Part shown: positions 17,578 through 25,488 of the stretch, one piece after another
Layout: each line of letters opens with the position of its first letter
Numbering within the stretch: the first letter of the stretch is position 1
Source: Planctomycetaceae bacterium
GTDB lineage: Bacteria; Planctomycetota; Planctomycetia; Pirellulales; Pirellulaceae
Assembly: GCA_002724245.1 (NCBI GenBank)
Contig: PBOG01000042.1
Span: 48,664-82,978 of the forward strand
Direction of reading: 5' to 3'
Length of the DNA stretch: 34,315 bases
Notes under the pieces: generated by a model
Told to the model about the DNA's origin: nothing
What the model saw: the letters and a program-made list of their open reading frames with translations, nothing else
The model's database searches: none
Program-made: the position numbers and the translations under genes

Positions 17578-18990
17578 TCAGCGTGTGCCGACCAGTTCCG
17601 GTATCGGCATCCCACGGGGCAAGATAGGAACCATCTCCGGTACGCTTTTGAACTCAAATTCGCGGGGTACACGATAGGTTTGACGCCAGTCGATGCCAAG
17701 CTGGTGATACATGGTCGCCCAGACGTCTTCAGGGGTGACTGGAGAATCGATCGGTGCGGCACTGATCCGGTCTGATTTGCCAATCACCTGCCCGCCTGGG
17801 ATCCCGCCACCGGCGAGTCCCATTGTCATCACTCCTGGCCAGTGGTCGCGGCCGACGTCCTTGTTGACGCGGGGCGTACGCCCAAACTCACCACTCCAGA
17901 CAACCAACGTGCTTTCCAGCATGCCACGGTCGTGCAAATCCTGGAGGAGCGCGGACATGGCCAGGTCCAGCTCAGGCAGAAGTTGATTTTGCAACGCGTT
18001 GAAATTGTTTTTATGCGTATCCCAGCCTCCGCGTGAGACCGTGACGAACAGCACCCCGGCGTCAACGAGTCGGCGGGCCATCAGGCACGACTGACCAAGC
18101 AAACTGCGGCCATAACGATCGCGGACGCTATCTGGTTCGTGGGAAAGGTCAAACGCCGTGACGGCCTTGTTGGAGGTCACGATGTCAAACGCCTTTTGTT
18201 CGTAATGGGTGACCGGTGTGGTTGCCCGGTGCTGCAACTCGTCGCGGCCCGCTTGAATTCGGTCGTAAGCCCGCAGCAGTTCACGCCGCTGCCGGATGCG
18301 GTCAATCGTCAGTCCAGCAACACGTGCCGTCATGTTGCGGGGTGGCGGGATGTCCTCCGCTTTGAAAATATCACCTTGCCCATCGTTGTTTGTATCTACC
18401 AGGCGACTAGGGATCTTGATCTGGAAAGGTTCACAGCCGCGATGAAGAAAAGCGGATCCGTGGTGACGGTTGACGAGCGTCGGCGGATCTTTCAGCACGA
18501 CGTAGGGCGGCATTGACTGCTGGTCACCCGTTTCATGCACTACCACCGATCCGAGACTGGGGTGTTCATTCTTGAAAACGACACGGCTGGGCATCCAGCC
18601 GGTCAGCATGTAATGCGCTGCCTGCTGGTGTTCAGACTGCACGTGATGGACTGACCGCAGGAGCGCCATTTTGTCAAGATGCCGTGACATGCGTGGCAAA
18701 TGTTCGGTGACTGCAATGCCTGGCAGTGTGGTTGCGATCGGTTCAAACGGCCCGCGGATTTCGCTGGGAGCCAAGGGTTTGGGGTCGAATGAATCAATCT
18801 GGCTGGCGCCGCCTCCCATATACAACTGGATCACCGCCTTGGGGCGAGTGGCAGGCAGTGCGGCGCCCAGCCTACCGTTGGGCAGCGCGGTGGCAAATCC
18901 CCAGCCGCCCAGGGTGCCGGCGGAGATTTGGAGAAATCCGCGTCGACTCGTTGGACCGACGGGATGGCGTGTACACAGGGAAAGGTGCAT
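17578..18990 (-). CDS. DUF1501 protein, GRDHW subtype
   Basis: This is a 470-residue DUF1501 protein. The frame stays open 91 codons further upstream, but ATG 18990 is chosen because it follows an AAGGAAA Shine-Dalgarno, lies just downstream of a promoter-like sequence, and gives a standard twin-arginine signal (TSRRGFLQISAGTLGGWG, arginines 16-17). Family blocks are AVIQLYMGGGASQIDSFDPKP, RSVHHVQSEHQQAAHYML, GEFGRTP from 367 and GRDHW at 380-384. The tail (EFEFKSVPEMVPILPRG) differs from the other GRDHW proteins here. It is the first gene of the minus-strand run of three DUF1501 paralogues plus the double-PSCyt1 gene. Confidence 0.91.
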   Translation of the reverse strand: MHLSLCTRHPVGPTSRRGFLQISAGTLGGWGFATALPNGRLGAALPATRPKAVIQLYMGGGASQIDSFDPKPLAPSEIRGPFEPIATTLPGIAVTEHLPRMSRHLDKMALLRSVHHVQSEHQQAAHYMLTGWMPSRVVFKNEHPSLGSVVVHETGDQQSMPPYVVLKDPPTLVNRHHGSAFLHRGCEPFQIKIPSRLVDTNNDGQGDIFKAEDIPPPRNMTARVAGLTIDRIRQRRELLRAYDRIQAGRDELQHRATTPVTHYEQKAFDIVTSNKAVTAFDLSHEPDSVRDRYGRSLLGQSCLMARRLVDAGVLFVTVSRGGWDTHKNNFNALQNQLLPELDLAMSALLQDLHDRGMLESTLVVWSGEFGRTPRVNKDVGRDHWPGVMTMGLAGGGIPGGQVIGKSDRISAAPIDSPVTPEDVWATMYHQLGIDWRQTYRVPREFEFKSVPEMVPILPRGMPIPELVGTR

Positions 18991-19021
18991 GGCGTATTTC
19001 CTTGAGTTGGCACTGGTTGAA

Positions 19022-19051
19022 ATTCTATCAAATAACGTGGCCTGCTCCCAA
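19022..19051 (-). promoter_or_regulatory. Sigma-70-like promoter for the 18990 run
   Basis: Read on the minus strand, TTGGGA (complement of 19046-19051) is followed after 18 bases by TAGAAT (complement of 19022-19027). Expected transcription would start near 19015, about 25 bases before the chosen ATG at 18990. This supports that start over the longer upstream reading. Confidence 0.45.
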
Positions 19052-19101
19052 TCAGAATGGCACCGGTCGCACCCCGTCTTGCGTGGTGGCCGCCTGGCGC
19101 A

Positions 19102-19132
19102 TTGTGTGCGGGCGGGGCACCGGGTGTATACT
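19102..19132 (+). promoter_or_regulatory. Weak promoter candidate for the PQQ-propeller gene
   Basis: TTGTGT at 19102-19107 and TATACT at 19127-19132 are separated by 19 bases, which is longer than optimal. The site is about 90 bases upstream of the ATG at 19223, in the divergent intergenic region shared with the minus-strand run. Confidence 0.3.
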
Positions 19133-19222
19133 TGCCAGCGTTCTGGTGGCTCGGATCCACCTGGTTTCGGCGAACATGACCGGTCGCGTCGGGTGAAAGT
19201 GGCCGCAGCGAAAGGGTGCGAT

Positions 19223-22219
19223 ATGCGAACTGCGCGAATACTTCTGGGAATGGTCGCCTGCACAGCCTCTCTCGGCGCGGATTGGCCAACGTATCGTGGT
19301 AGTCCGAGCCGCAGTGGGTATGTTCCGCAGCAGTTACCCGGGAAACTGAATTTGATCTGGAAACGCCGGTCTGTGCATCCACCTCAACGAGCCTGGCCTC
19401 GGTCGAAGCGCCAGTTATTTGACGCCTGTTACCAGCCGGTGATGTGTGGCGGACGCGTGTTTTTTGGAAGCTCGGTGGATGGCAGCGTTCGCTGTCTGGA
19501 TGGGAAGACGGGACGCCAGTTGTGGCAATGTTTCACCGGCGCACCGATCCGATTTGCGCCGGTCGCCTGGGCGAACCGGGTCGCGGTGGCTAGCGACGAC
19601 GGCCGGTTGTACGTACTGGAGGCCGAAACAGGATCTGTCGTTTGGGTACATCGTGGTGGTCCGCGGGATGCGTGGCGATTGGGGAATGAACGGATGGTAT
19701 CCAAGTGGCCAGCGCGCGGCGGTCCCGTCCTGTTGGATGGAATCCTCTATTACGCCGCCGGAATTTGGCCCAGCGATGGGATCTACATTTATGCGTTAAA
19801 GAGCGAGACAGGAGAGGTTGTCTGGTCGAACACGGATTCGGGCGGCCTGTACATGGCCCAGCCACACGGTGGTGCCAACGCGGCCAGCGGGCTGGCGGCT
19901 CAGGGGCATTTGTCGGCCCTGGGAAAACGTTTGTTTGTGCCTACCGGCCGGGCCATCCCCGCGGCGCTTGATCGGGCCGATGGGAGACTGGCTTATTTCT
20001 ATCTGCAGAAAAATCGAGCGGTGGGGGGGACTTCTGTGGTGCTCACCGATCGTTACATGGTGAACAGTGGCGTTGTCTTTGACGCGCTGAGTGGCGAGGC
20101 GCGGGGGAAATTGAAGGGGCGGGTGGTGAGCGCGTTTCCCGGAGGGCTGTTGAGTGCTGCGGGCGGCGAAATCCAAGCGGTGTCGACGAAGGTTGCGAAC
20201 AAGCCAGATCGAAAAGGGAACCTCAAGCCACAATTGGATCTTGCGGAACTCTGGACGGAAAGTGGTTTGGGAACGGTGACTAGCCTGATTGTGGCAGGTG
20301 ACACGGTGGTGGCAGGTGGGGCAGGCCATGTGGATGGCCTGGCACTGGGCGAGATCACACCCGCTAAACGGCGGCAGTGGCAGTTGGACGTCGATGGGGC
20401 TGTCTATGGGCTGGCGGTAGCGGACGACAAACTCTACGTGGCCACGGATCACGGCACGCTTTATTGTTTCGGTACTGGCGGGCCGGAGTCGGCGGTGAGC
20501 ATTGAGCCAATGGAGACAGAGGCCTACAAAGCGAATCCGCTAATCACGCGGGGCGTCGAGGAGATTTTGCGGGCGACTCGGGTCCGAGAAGGTTATTGTC
20601 TGGATCTGGGCTGCGGGGACGGTCAGTTGGCGTATGAACTGGCGAAACGTACCGACCTGACAATTTTTGCCGTCGATGATGACCTCGCCAACGTCCGGAA
20701 AGCGCGGAGCAAGTTGACTGCGGCCGGTTACTATGGGGATCGGGTGACCGTGCACTACGCGCCACTGCGGGACACCGGATACCCGCAATATTTTGCCAAC
20801 CTGATCGTTTCAGCGCGTGCCTTGGAAGAGGACCTCGGGCCACAGGTGATCAAGGAAGTGTCTCGGTTGCAACGGCCCTATGGCGGCACGGTCTGCTGGG
20901 GGCGTGTCGGGCAATTGGAATTGACGAAACGGGGTGCCTTGGCAGGTGCCGGGAGCTGGACCCATCAATATTCCAATCCCGCCAATACCGTCAGTTCAGA
21001 CGACGCGCTGGTGAAAGGCAAACTGGGAATCCTCTGGTTCCGCGACGTTGGTCTGGAGTTGCCGCAGCGCCATGGTCGCGGACCTGCTCCGCTCTTCCAT
21101 GAGGGGCGACTGTTTCACGAAGGCCTTGACGAAATTCGGGCGATTGATGCCTACAACGGTCGCCAATTGTGGTCGTACCAGCTTTCAGGGGTCCTGAAAG
21201 CTTACGATGGCGACCACCTGATGGGGACGTCCGGGACCGGAAGCAACTACTGCGTGACGGGTGACGGTGTGTTCGCCCGGCATCGTGATTTTTGCGTACG
21301 GATTGATGCTCGTACCGGGCAACCTCTGGGGGAGTTCAAGGTCCCGGGGAAACAGAGTGAGCGTGACAACGTGTGGGGCTATATTGCCTCCGATAGCGGT
21401 CGGTTGTACGGCTCCCGCGCTGATCCTACTCATGTCGTCACCTATCGCTACAAGCAAGGAGGTGATATGCGCCAACAGTTGACTGAATCGGATCTGTTCT
21501 TCGCGTACGATGTGGCGTCGGGTAAACTTTTGTGGCAATACCGTGCACAACATTCGATTCGGCACAACGCGATTGCGATCGGCCAGCGGTATGTCTATCT
21601 GATTGATCGGCCCCAGGCGGTTAGCGACAGGGTGAAACGCGCCACTGCGCCCCCGGCGCAACAGTCCGGGGCGTTGGTCGCGTTGGATAAAGAGAACGGC
21701 ACGCTGGTCTGGAAACGGGATACTGACATTTACGGAACGACGTTGGCGGTGAGTGATACGCATGGCGTGGTCGTCATGAGTTATCAGAATTCGCGGTTCA
21801 AGCTTGACTCAGAACTCGGCGGCCGATTGACGGCGTTTTCCGCTGACTCGGGGGAACCCTTGTGGGATAGAAAGGCGGATTACCAATCGCGTTTGACCTT
21901 AATGGACCGCACGGTGGTTGCTGATGGGGGCGCTTGGGACCTGATCAGCGGGAAACCGCGGAAGTGGAATTTTGAACGCAGCTATGGCTGTGGTGTCTTG
22001 AGTGGTGGCAAGAATATGCTCTTTTTCCGGTCTGCCACACTGGGCTATTTTGACATTGCCAAGAATGACAAGGTCCAGAACTTTGGTGGGGTCCGGCCGG
22101 GTTGCTGGATTAACGCGATTCCCGCCGGTGGGTTGGTCCTTGTGCCGGATGCGTCGGCAGGCTGCAGTTGCAGCTATCTCAACCGTTCCTGGTTCGCCCT
22201 GGAACCGACTGGGGAGTGA
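19223..22219 (+). CDS. Secreted PQQ-like beta-propeller protein with inserted methyltransferase domain
   Basis: The 998-residue protein starts at ATG 19223. The frame is open far upstream, but that part runs antisense through the DUF1501 gene and lacks a signal. A Sec signal peptide (TARILLGMVACTASLGA) precedes DWPTYRGSPSRSGY, the usual opening of PQQ-like propellers. About residues 30-415 form repeated propeller blades (VRCLDGKTGRQLWQ, LYVLEAETGSVVWVH). Residues about 430-575 look like a SAM-dependent methyltransferase: motif I LDLGCGDG at 460-467, then FAVDDDLANVRKAR, and a later DTGYPQYFANLIVS. Blades resume (AIDAYNGRQLWSYQL, VALDKENGTLVWKR) and the protein closes with AGCSCSYLNRSWFALEP. 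The role is unknown; propellers of this sort are often scaffolds rather than quinoproteins. It is followed 124 bases later by the thioredoxin-like gene. Confidence 0.87.
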   Translation: MRTARILLGMVACTASLGADWPTYRGSPSRSGYVPQQLPGKLNLIWKRRSVHPPQRAWPRSKRQLFDACYQPVMCGGRVFFGSSVDGSVRCLDGKTGRQLWQCFTGAPIRFAPVAWANRVAVASDDGRLYVLEAETGSVVWVHRGGPRDAWRLGNERMVSKWPARGGPVLLDGILYYAAGIWPSDGIYIYALKSETGEVVWSNTDSGGLYMAQPHGGANAASGLAAQGHLSALGKRLFVPTGRAIPAALDRADGRLAYFYLQKNRAVGGTSVVLTDRYMVNSGVVFDALSGEARGKLKGRVVSAFPGGLLSAAGGEIQAVSTKVANKPDRKGNLKPQLDLAELWTESGLGTVTSLIVAGDTVVAGGAGHVDGLALGEITPAKRRQWQLDVDGAVYGLAVADDKLYVATDHGTLYCFGTGGPESAVSIEPMETEAYKANPLITRGVEEILRATRVREGYCLDLGCGDGQLAYELAKRTDLTIFAVDDDLANVRKARSKLTAAGYYGDRVTVHYAPLRDTGYPQYFANLIVSARALEEDLGPQVIKEVSRLQRPYGGTVCWGRVGQLELTKRGALAGAGSWTHQYSNPANTVSSDDALVKGKLGILWFRDVGLELPQRHGRGPAPLFHEGRLFHEGLDEIRAIDAYNGRQLWSYQLSGVLKAYDGDHLMGTSGTGSNYCVTGDGVFARHRDFCVRIDARTGQPLGEFKVPGKQSERDNVWGYIASDSGRLYGSRADPTHVVTYRYKQGGDMRQQLTESDLFFAYDVASGKLLWQYRAQHSIRHNAIAIGQRYVYLIDRPQAVSDRVKRATAPPAQQSGALVALDKENGTLVWKRDTDIYGTTLAVSDTHGVVVMSYQNSRFKLDSELGGRLTAFSADSGEPLWDRKADYQSRLTLMDRTVVADGGAWDLISGKPRKWNFERSYGCGVLSGGKNMLFFRSATLGYFDIAKNDKVQNFGGVRPGCWINAIPAGGLVLVPDASAGCSCSYLNRSWFALEPTGE

Positions 22220-22249
22220 AGTCTCGGTGGCGGCAGGCGGGCATCCGCG

Positions 22250-22278
22250 TTTCCGCAGAGGGCGGACGCAGCTATAGT
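22250..22278 (+). promoter_or_regulatory. Promoter candidate for the thioredoxin-like gene
   Basis: TATAGT at 22273-22278 (5/6) lies 17 bases after TTTCCG at 22250-22255 (3/6). The -10 octamer context CTATAGTG is identical to that upstream of the DUF1080 gene. It is about 65 bases upstream of ATG 22344 and supports transcription that begins before the true start rather than at the GTG at 22512. Confidence 0.4.
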
Positions 22279-22329
22279 GAAAGCGATGCGCGTATTGCTG
22301 GAAAGTATGCAGAGAGAGTCTCTCAATCT

Positions 22330-22337
22330 GGAGGTGA
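22330..22337 (+). promoter_or_regulatory. Ribosome binding site that fixes the start at 22344
   Basis: GGAGGTGA is a full eight-base match to the anti-Shine-Dalgarno, six bases before ATG 22344. It places initiation 51 codons before the in-frame TGA. The next in-frame start after that TGA, GTG 22512, has no comparable site. Confidence 0.75.
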
Positions 22338-22343
22338 GTGGTA

Positions 22344-23489
22344 ATGCGACAGGCAGTTCTGGCACTAATCGTTCTGGTGACGGTCGCTAGCGACATCCGG
22401 GATGCGGCTGCAGCAGCACCCCGTTCGCTAGCCGAGGCGCAAAATGTGGCGCAACTGACAGGGTTACCTATTCTGGCAATTGCGGGTCGAGACACGTGAG
22501 GCGCCTGCAAGGTGCTGGAGAAACGGTTGGTGAGCGACCGTAAACTGGCACCCCTGGTGGCACAGTTCGTGCCGCTGAAAGTCGATGTCTCGAGTGCGGA
22601 CTGGCGGACTCTGTCGAGCCAGTACCCGGTTGCTGGCAATACGATTCCCGTGGTCTACGTGATTCGGGCGGATGGGCAGAAGATTTTCGGCGCACGTAAA
22701 GCGTTGTCCGGTGACGAGCTGCCACGGATGTTGCGGGCGGCACGCGGTCAAGCAGGCGGGACCCTCAACGCACAACAACAGTCGGTGGTTCGTAGTGCTG
22801 TGGCGGAGGCCCGCGACGCGTTCAACCAGGGCCAGGTTGCCAAGACCATCAAAGCGTTACGGCCCCTAGCTAAATTGGGTCCCCTGGGACAGATTCCCTG
22901 TTATGCGAAGGCAGTGGTTGAAGCCAACTCGCTTGCTCAGAAGCTGGTGGACCGTGGCAGAACGGAATTGAAAAAGATCCAGCAGACGCTGGCGAAAAAC
23001 AAGGAGGTGTTCCCGGCGCTGCTGGCGCTGGTCACCGTAGAACGCGCTTATCGGCCGCTGAACGCGTTGAACCGGGAGATCGGCAGTGTCCTCCGTGAAA
23101 CGTCACGGAAAACTGAATTCAAACCTCTGTTGGCGCAGGCCAAGGCGATCGACAAGGCGCGGTTGCGGGCGACGGCCCGCGGAGGTTTGGCGAAAGCCGT
23201 GCGCGAGATGACGGCGTTGGTGATTCTTTACCGTGGTGATGCGGCCGAAGCGACGGCGCGGGTCGAATTGGAGAAACTCGCGGGCAAGGACTTCCAGGTG
23301 CCAGAGTTGGTTCCTGGTGAGTTGCGAACGTGGCAGGATGACACCGGCAAATTTCGCATCGTGGCTAAACTCGTTGAGCATCGGGGATCAAAAGTGGAGT
23401 TGGAACGAGAGACGGGAGACCGTGTTACGGTGCCCATCACGCGTTTGAGCACGGTGGACCGGGCGCTACTGCGTGCGGCACAGAAATGA
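22344..23489 (+). CDS. Candidate selenoprotein: exported thioredoxin-like (UxxC) and SHD1-domain protein
   Basis: Read through one TGA (22497-22499), this gene gives 381 residues. Residues 1-25 are a Sec signal peptide (AVLALIVLVTVA). Residues about 40-115 match a thioredoxin-like fold of the Thioredoxin_7 type: LPILAIAGRDT, the TGA at 52, then GACKVLEKRLVSD, FVPLKVDV and the cis-proline region TIPVVYVIRADG. The TGA occupies the first cysteine position of CxxC, so selenocysteine would give U-G-A-C. A helical middle is followed by an SHD1 domain at about 328-377 (RTWQDDTGKFRIVAKLVEH, then VTVPITRLSTVDRALL), common in Planctomycetota. Starting at GTG 22512 instead would remove the signal, the first strand and the redox motif. 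A nonsense mutation or sequencing error is the alternative. A redox role outside the cytoplasm is inferred. Confidence 0.72.
22497..22499 (+). other. In-frame TGA, probable selenocysteine codon
   Basis: Codon 52 of the frame opened at 22344. The residues after it are G-A-C-K, so the TGA and the cysteine at codon 55 have exact CxxC spacing. The frame then stays open for 329 more sense codons that encode a coherent thioredoxin-like and SHD1 protein. Confidence 0.6.
22511..22552 (+). promoter_or_regulatory. Candidate bacterial SECIS element
   Basis: Lower helix: 22511-22516 (GGTGCT) pairs with 22547-22552 (GGCACC), six pairs including one U-G. After an internal loop (22517-22522 and 22542-22546), the upper helix 22523-22529 (ACGGTTG) pairs with 22535-22541 (CGACCGT), seven pairs including one U-G. 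The apical loop is GTGAG (22530-22534), beginning with the GU expected of SelB-recognised loops. The upper stem starts 23 bases after the TGA, in the range usual for bacterial SECIS elements. Pairing was done by eye. Confidence 0.55.
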
Positions 23490-23529
23490 CCCTGCGGGCA
23501 GCGTGGAGCTGCATTCGCGGTCGCAGCAC

Positions 23530-25488
23530 CTAATCGAGATACAGGAACTCGTTGGTGTTGAACGCTGCCAGGCAAAGGTCGCTGAAAGCCGCCGCGCTGG
23601 CCAGAGACAGCTCGGTGGGCCGGGGGATCGGTAAGGCAAGCTGCGACGGTGCCCGGTTTGCAGTTTGCAACAGCATCGTTTGACGATCGTGAAATGTTGC
23701 CAGGAGCTTAACCTCGGCTGGGGTCGCGGCCCGCGAGTAGATGCGTCGAAACAACGCCTGGAAACAGGCGGCGTCGACCTGGGAGCGGTCCCGTAGCAGG
23801 ACGCCGGCCAGACGGCGGGCTGCATCGAGAGAGAAACGCGAGTTGAGCAACAGGAGCGATTGGGGCGCGGTGGTGGATTGACTGCGACGCGAGCAGCTCG
23901 CATTGCCGTCCGGGCGGTCAAAGGCGTCGAAGATCGGGTAGCGGAGATTGCGGCGGGCGAAAAGATAGATGCTACGCCGATAGTGGTCGGCCTGCCGCGG
24001 TGAAACTTTCCATTGGTTCTTAAGCAGCGTCTGCAGGAGCTCCGGAGGTAACGGCGCCATGATGCCAGGGCCGCCCCGCGCCGAGGAAAGTGATCCGGAT
24101 GTAGCCAGCATGGCGTCCCGTAACGCTTCGCCGGATAGTCGGCGGCGCGGGAAGCCTGCCAGCCAGACGTGTTCTGGATCCGCGGCCGATTTTCCGTCGT
24201 GCCCCGCCTGACGGTAGGTGGCTGAGGTAACGATGATTCTCCGTAATTGTTTGACGCTCCACTGCCGCTTCACAAACTCGGTGGCCAACCAATCGAGCAA
24301 AACGGGATGTGAAGGAGGATCCCCGATGGTGCCGAAATCACTTGGCGTGCGCGACAGGCCTTGTCCGAAATGCGACTGCCAGATTCGGTTCACCATGACC
24401 CGCGAGGTGAGTGGGTTCGCGGGATCAGCGAGCCAGCGGGACAGAGCCAGGCGGCGGCCACTGCTGGCGCCAGGTGCGGGTTGCGGGACCGCGATCGCGG
24501 CCGGGTTGGCGATGCGCGGGAAAGCAGGCAGGACGACGGGGCCTGGTCGCCGCCAGTCACCTCGTAGCATCAGGTGGCTAATCGGCGGCGTTTCCCGTTC
24601 GCTGAGCAGGCTTAACGATTGGTTCCGTTTAACTGCGACGGCGGGTTCAAAAATCGCTCGAAAACGGTAGAAATCCGCCTGACTGATCGGGTCGTATTTG
24701 TGGTCGTGGCATTGGGCACAGCCAATCTGTAGACCAAGTAAAACGCTGCCAATGGTGCTGGTCAGTTCATTTAGCACGTTGTGGAGACGTTCTTGCTGCG
24801 AGTTAATGTCCGGCATGTCGGGACCAGAAAGGCAAAATGCCGTAGCAATTCGGGCCTGATCATTTGCCGGCAGTAACTCGTCACCGGCCACTTGTAACGC
24901 CATGAACTGATCGTAAGGGAGATCGGCATTGAGCGCGTCAATGACCCAATCGCGATAACGCCAGGCCTGTTTGCGGATCAGGTCGTGTTCAAATCCGTCG
25001 GTTTCCGCGAACCGCGCCAGGTCGAGCCAGTGCTGTGCCGCGTATTCCCCGTATGCCGGTGAGGCGAGCATTTGGTCGACGACGCGGTCTACCGCGTCCG
25101 CCTCGTTGCGACCCGACCAGGTTTCCAACTCATGCGGCGTGGGTGGCAGCCCCCGCAGGTCATAGGAGAGACGCCGAAAATAGGTGTGCGGTGCGGCAGG
25201 GCGGGCGGGCCGCAATTTGTGAGTGCGCCACTGATGGGCGATCCAGCAGTCGATGGTGTTCCGAGCGCTAGCCTGTTGGGCGGGGGGCGTCACAGCGGGA
25301 CGCAGCGGCCGGAAAGCCCAGTGGTCGCGGTCAACGGCGCTGATGGGAGTTTCCGTGACGTCGACGGCGGGGGGAGCCGCTGCCGACATGTTCGGTAGGA
25401 ATGCGACCCCCGCGATAAACCAGCCGAGGAGCATTTCCAACGGTGGCAGGCGCCGCGTCGCGGGTCGGGCTGGCGACTCCTGGATCAT
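23530..25488 (-). CDS. DUF1549-DUF1553 protein lacking the PSCyt1 module
   Basis: This 652-residue exported protein has a signal-like N-terminus (LEMLLGWFIAGVAFLPNMSAAA) and then goes straight into DUF1549 (RNTIDCWIAHQWRTHKLRPA, YGEYAAQHWLDLARFAETDG). The only CxxCH is the internal CAQCHDHKYDP from 257. DUF1553 follows (NPLTSRVMVNRIWQSHFGQG, FPRRRLSGEALRDAML, final NTNEFLYLD). It is much shorter than the 990- and 1066-residue relatives in the window because the N-terminal cytochrome module and the central insert are missing. Its ATG overlaps the stop of the upstream DUF1501 gene as ATGA, which implies translational coupling. It is the last gene of a five-gene run whose first gene supplies a separate heme-motif domain. 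It is convergent with the thioredoxin-like gene, 40 bases away. Confidence 0.91.
   Translation of the reverse strand: MIQESPARPATRRLPPLEMLLGWFIAGVAFLPNMSAAAPPAVDVTETPISAVDRDHWAFRPLRPAVTPPAQQASARNTIDCWIAHQWRTHKLRPARPAAPHTYFRRLSYDLRGLPPTPHELETWSGRNEADAVDRVVDQMLASPAYGEYAAQHWLDLARFAETDGFEHDLIRKQAWRYRDWVIDALNADLPYDQFMALQVAGDELLPANDQARIATAFCLSGPDMPDINSQQERLHNVLNELTSTIGSVLLGLQIGCAQCHDHKYDPISQADFYRFRAIFEPAVAVKRNQSLSLLSERETPPISHLMLRGDWRRPGPVVLPAFPRIANPAAIAVPQPAPGASSGRRLALSRWLADPANPLTSRVMVNRIWQSHFGQGLSRTPSDFGTIGDPPSHPVLLDWLATEFVKRQWSVKQLRRIIVTSATYRQAGHDGKSAADPEHVWLAGFPRRRLSGEALRDAMLATSGSLSSARGGPGIMAPLPPELLQTLLKNQWKVSPRQADHYRRSIYLFARRNLRYPIFDAFDRPDGNASCSRRSQSTTAPQSLLLLNSRFSLDAARRLAGVLLRDRSQVDAACFQALFRRIYSRAATPAEVKLLATFHDRQTMLLQTANRAPSQLALPIPRPTELSLASAAAFSDLCLAAFNTNEFLYLD

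Noticed and set aside
18671-19222. 184-codon upstream extension of the PQQ-propeller frame
   Set aside because: It runs antisense through the start of the DUF1501 gene at 18990, has no signal peptide, and ATG 19223 gives a clean one.
18991-19263. 91-codon upstream extension of the DUF1501 gene
   Set aside because: The residues are low-complexity and cysteine/arginine-rich; the twin-arginine signal, Shine-Dalgarno and promoter all fit ATG 18990.
22500-22516. Hairpin directly after the TGA (GCGCCT paired with AGGTGC) as the SECIS
   Set aside because: It has a 3-base loop only about 7 bases from the TGA, too close for a usual bacterial SECIS; the 22511-22552 structure fits better. It may still compete with it.
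22512-23489. Independent gene starting at GTG 22512
   Set aside because: This GTG is an internal valine codon of the thioredoxin fold. Starting there removes the signal peptide, the first strand and the redox motif, and it lacks the strong ribosome site found at 22330.
23508-23527. GCTGC...GCAGC hairpin between the convergent genes as a shared terminator
   Set aside because: It has only five base pairs, a ten-base loop and no T-run on either side.
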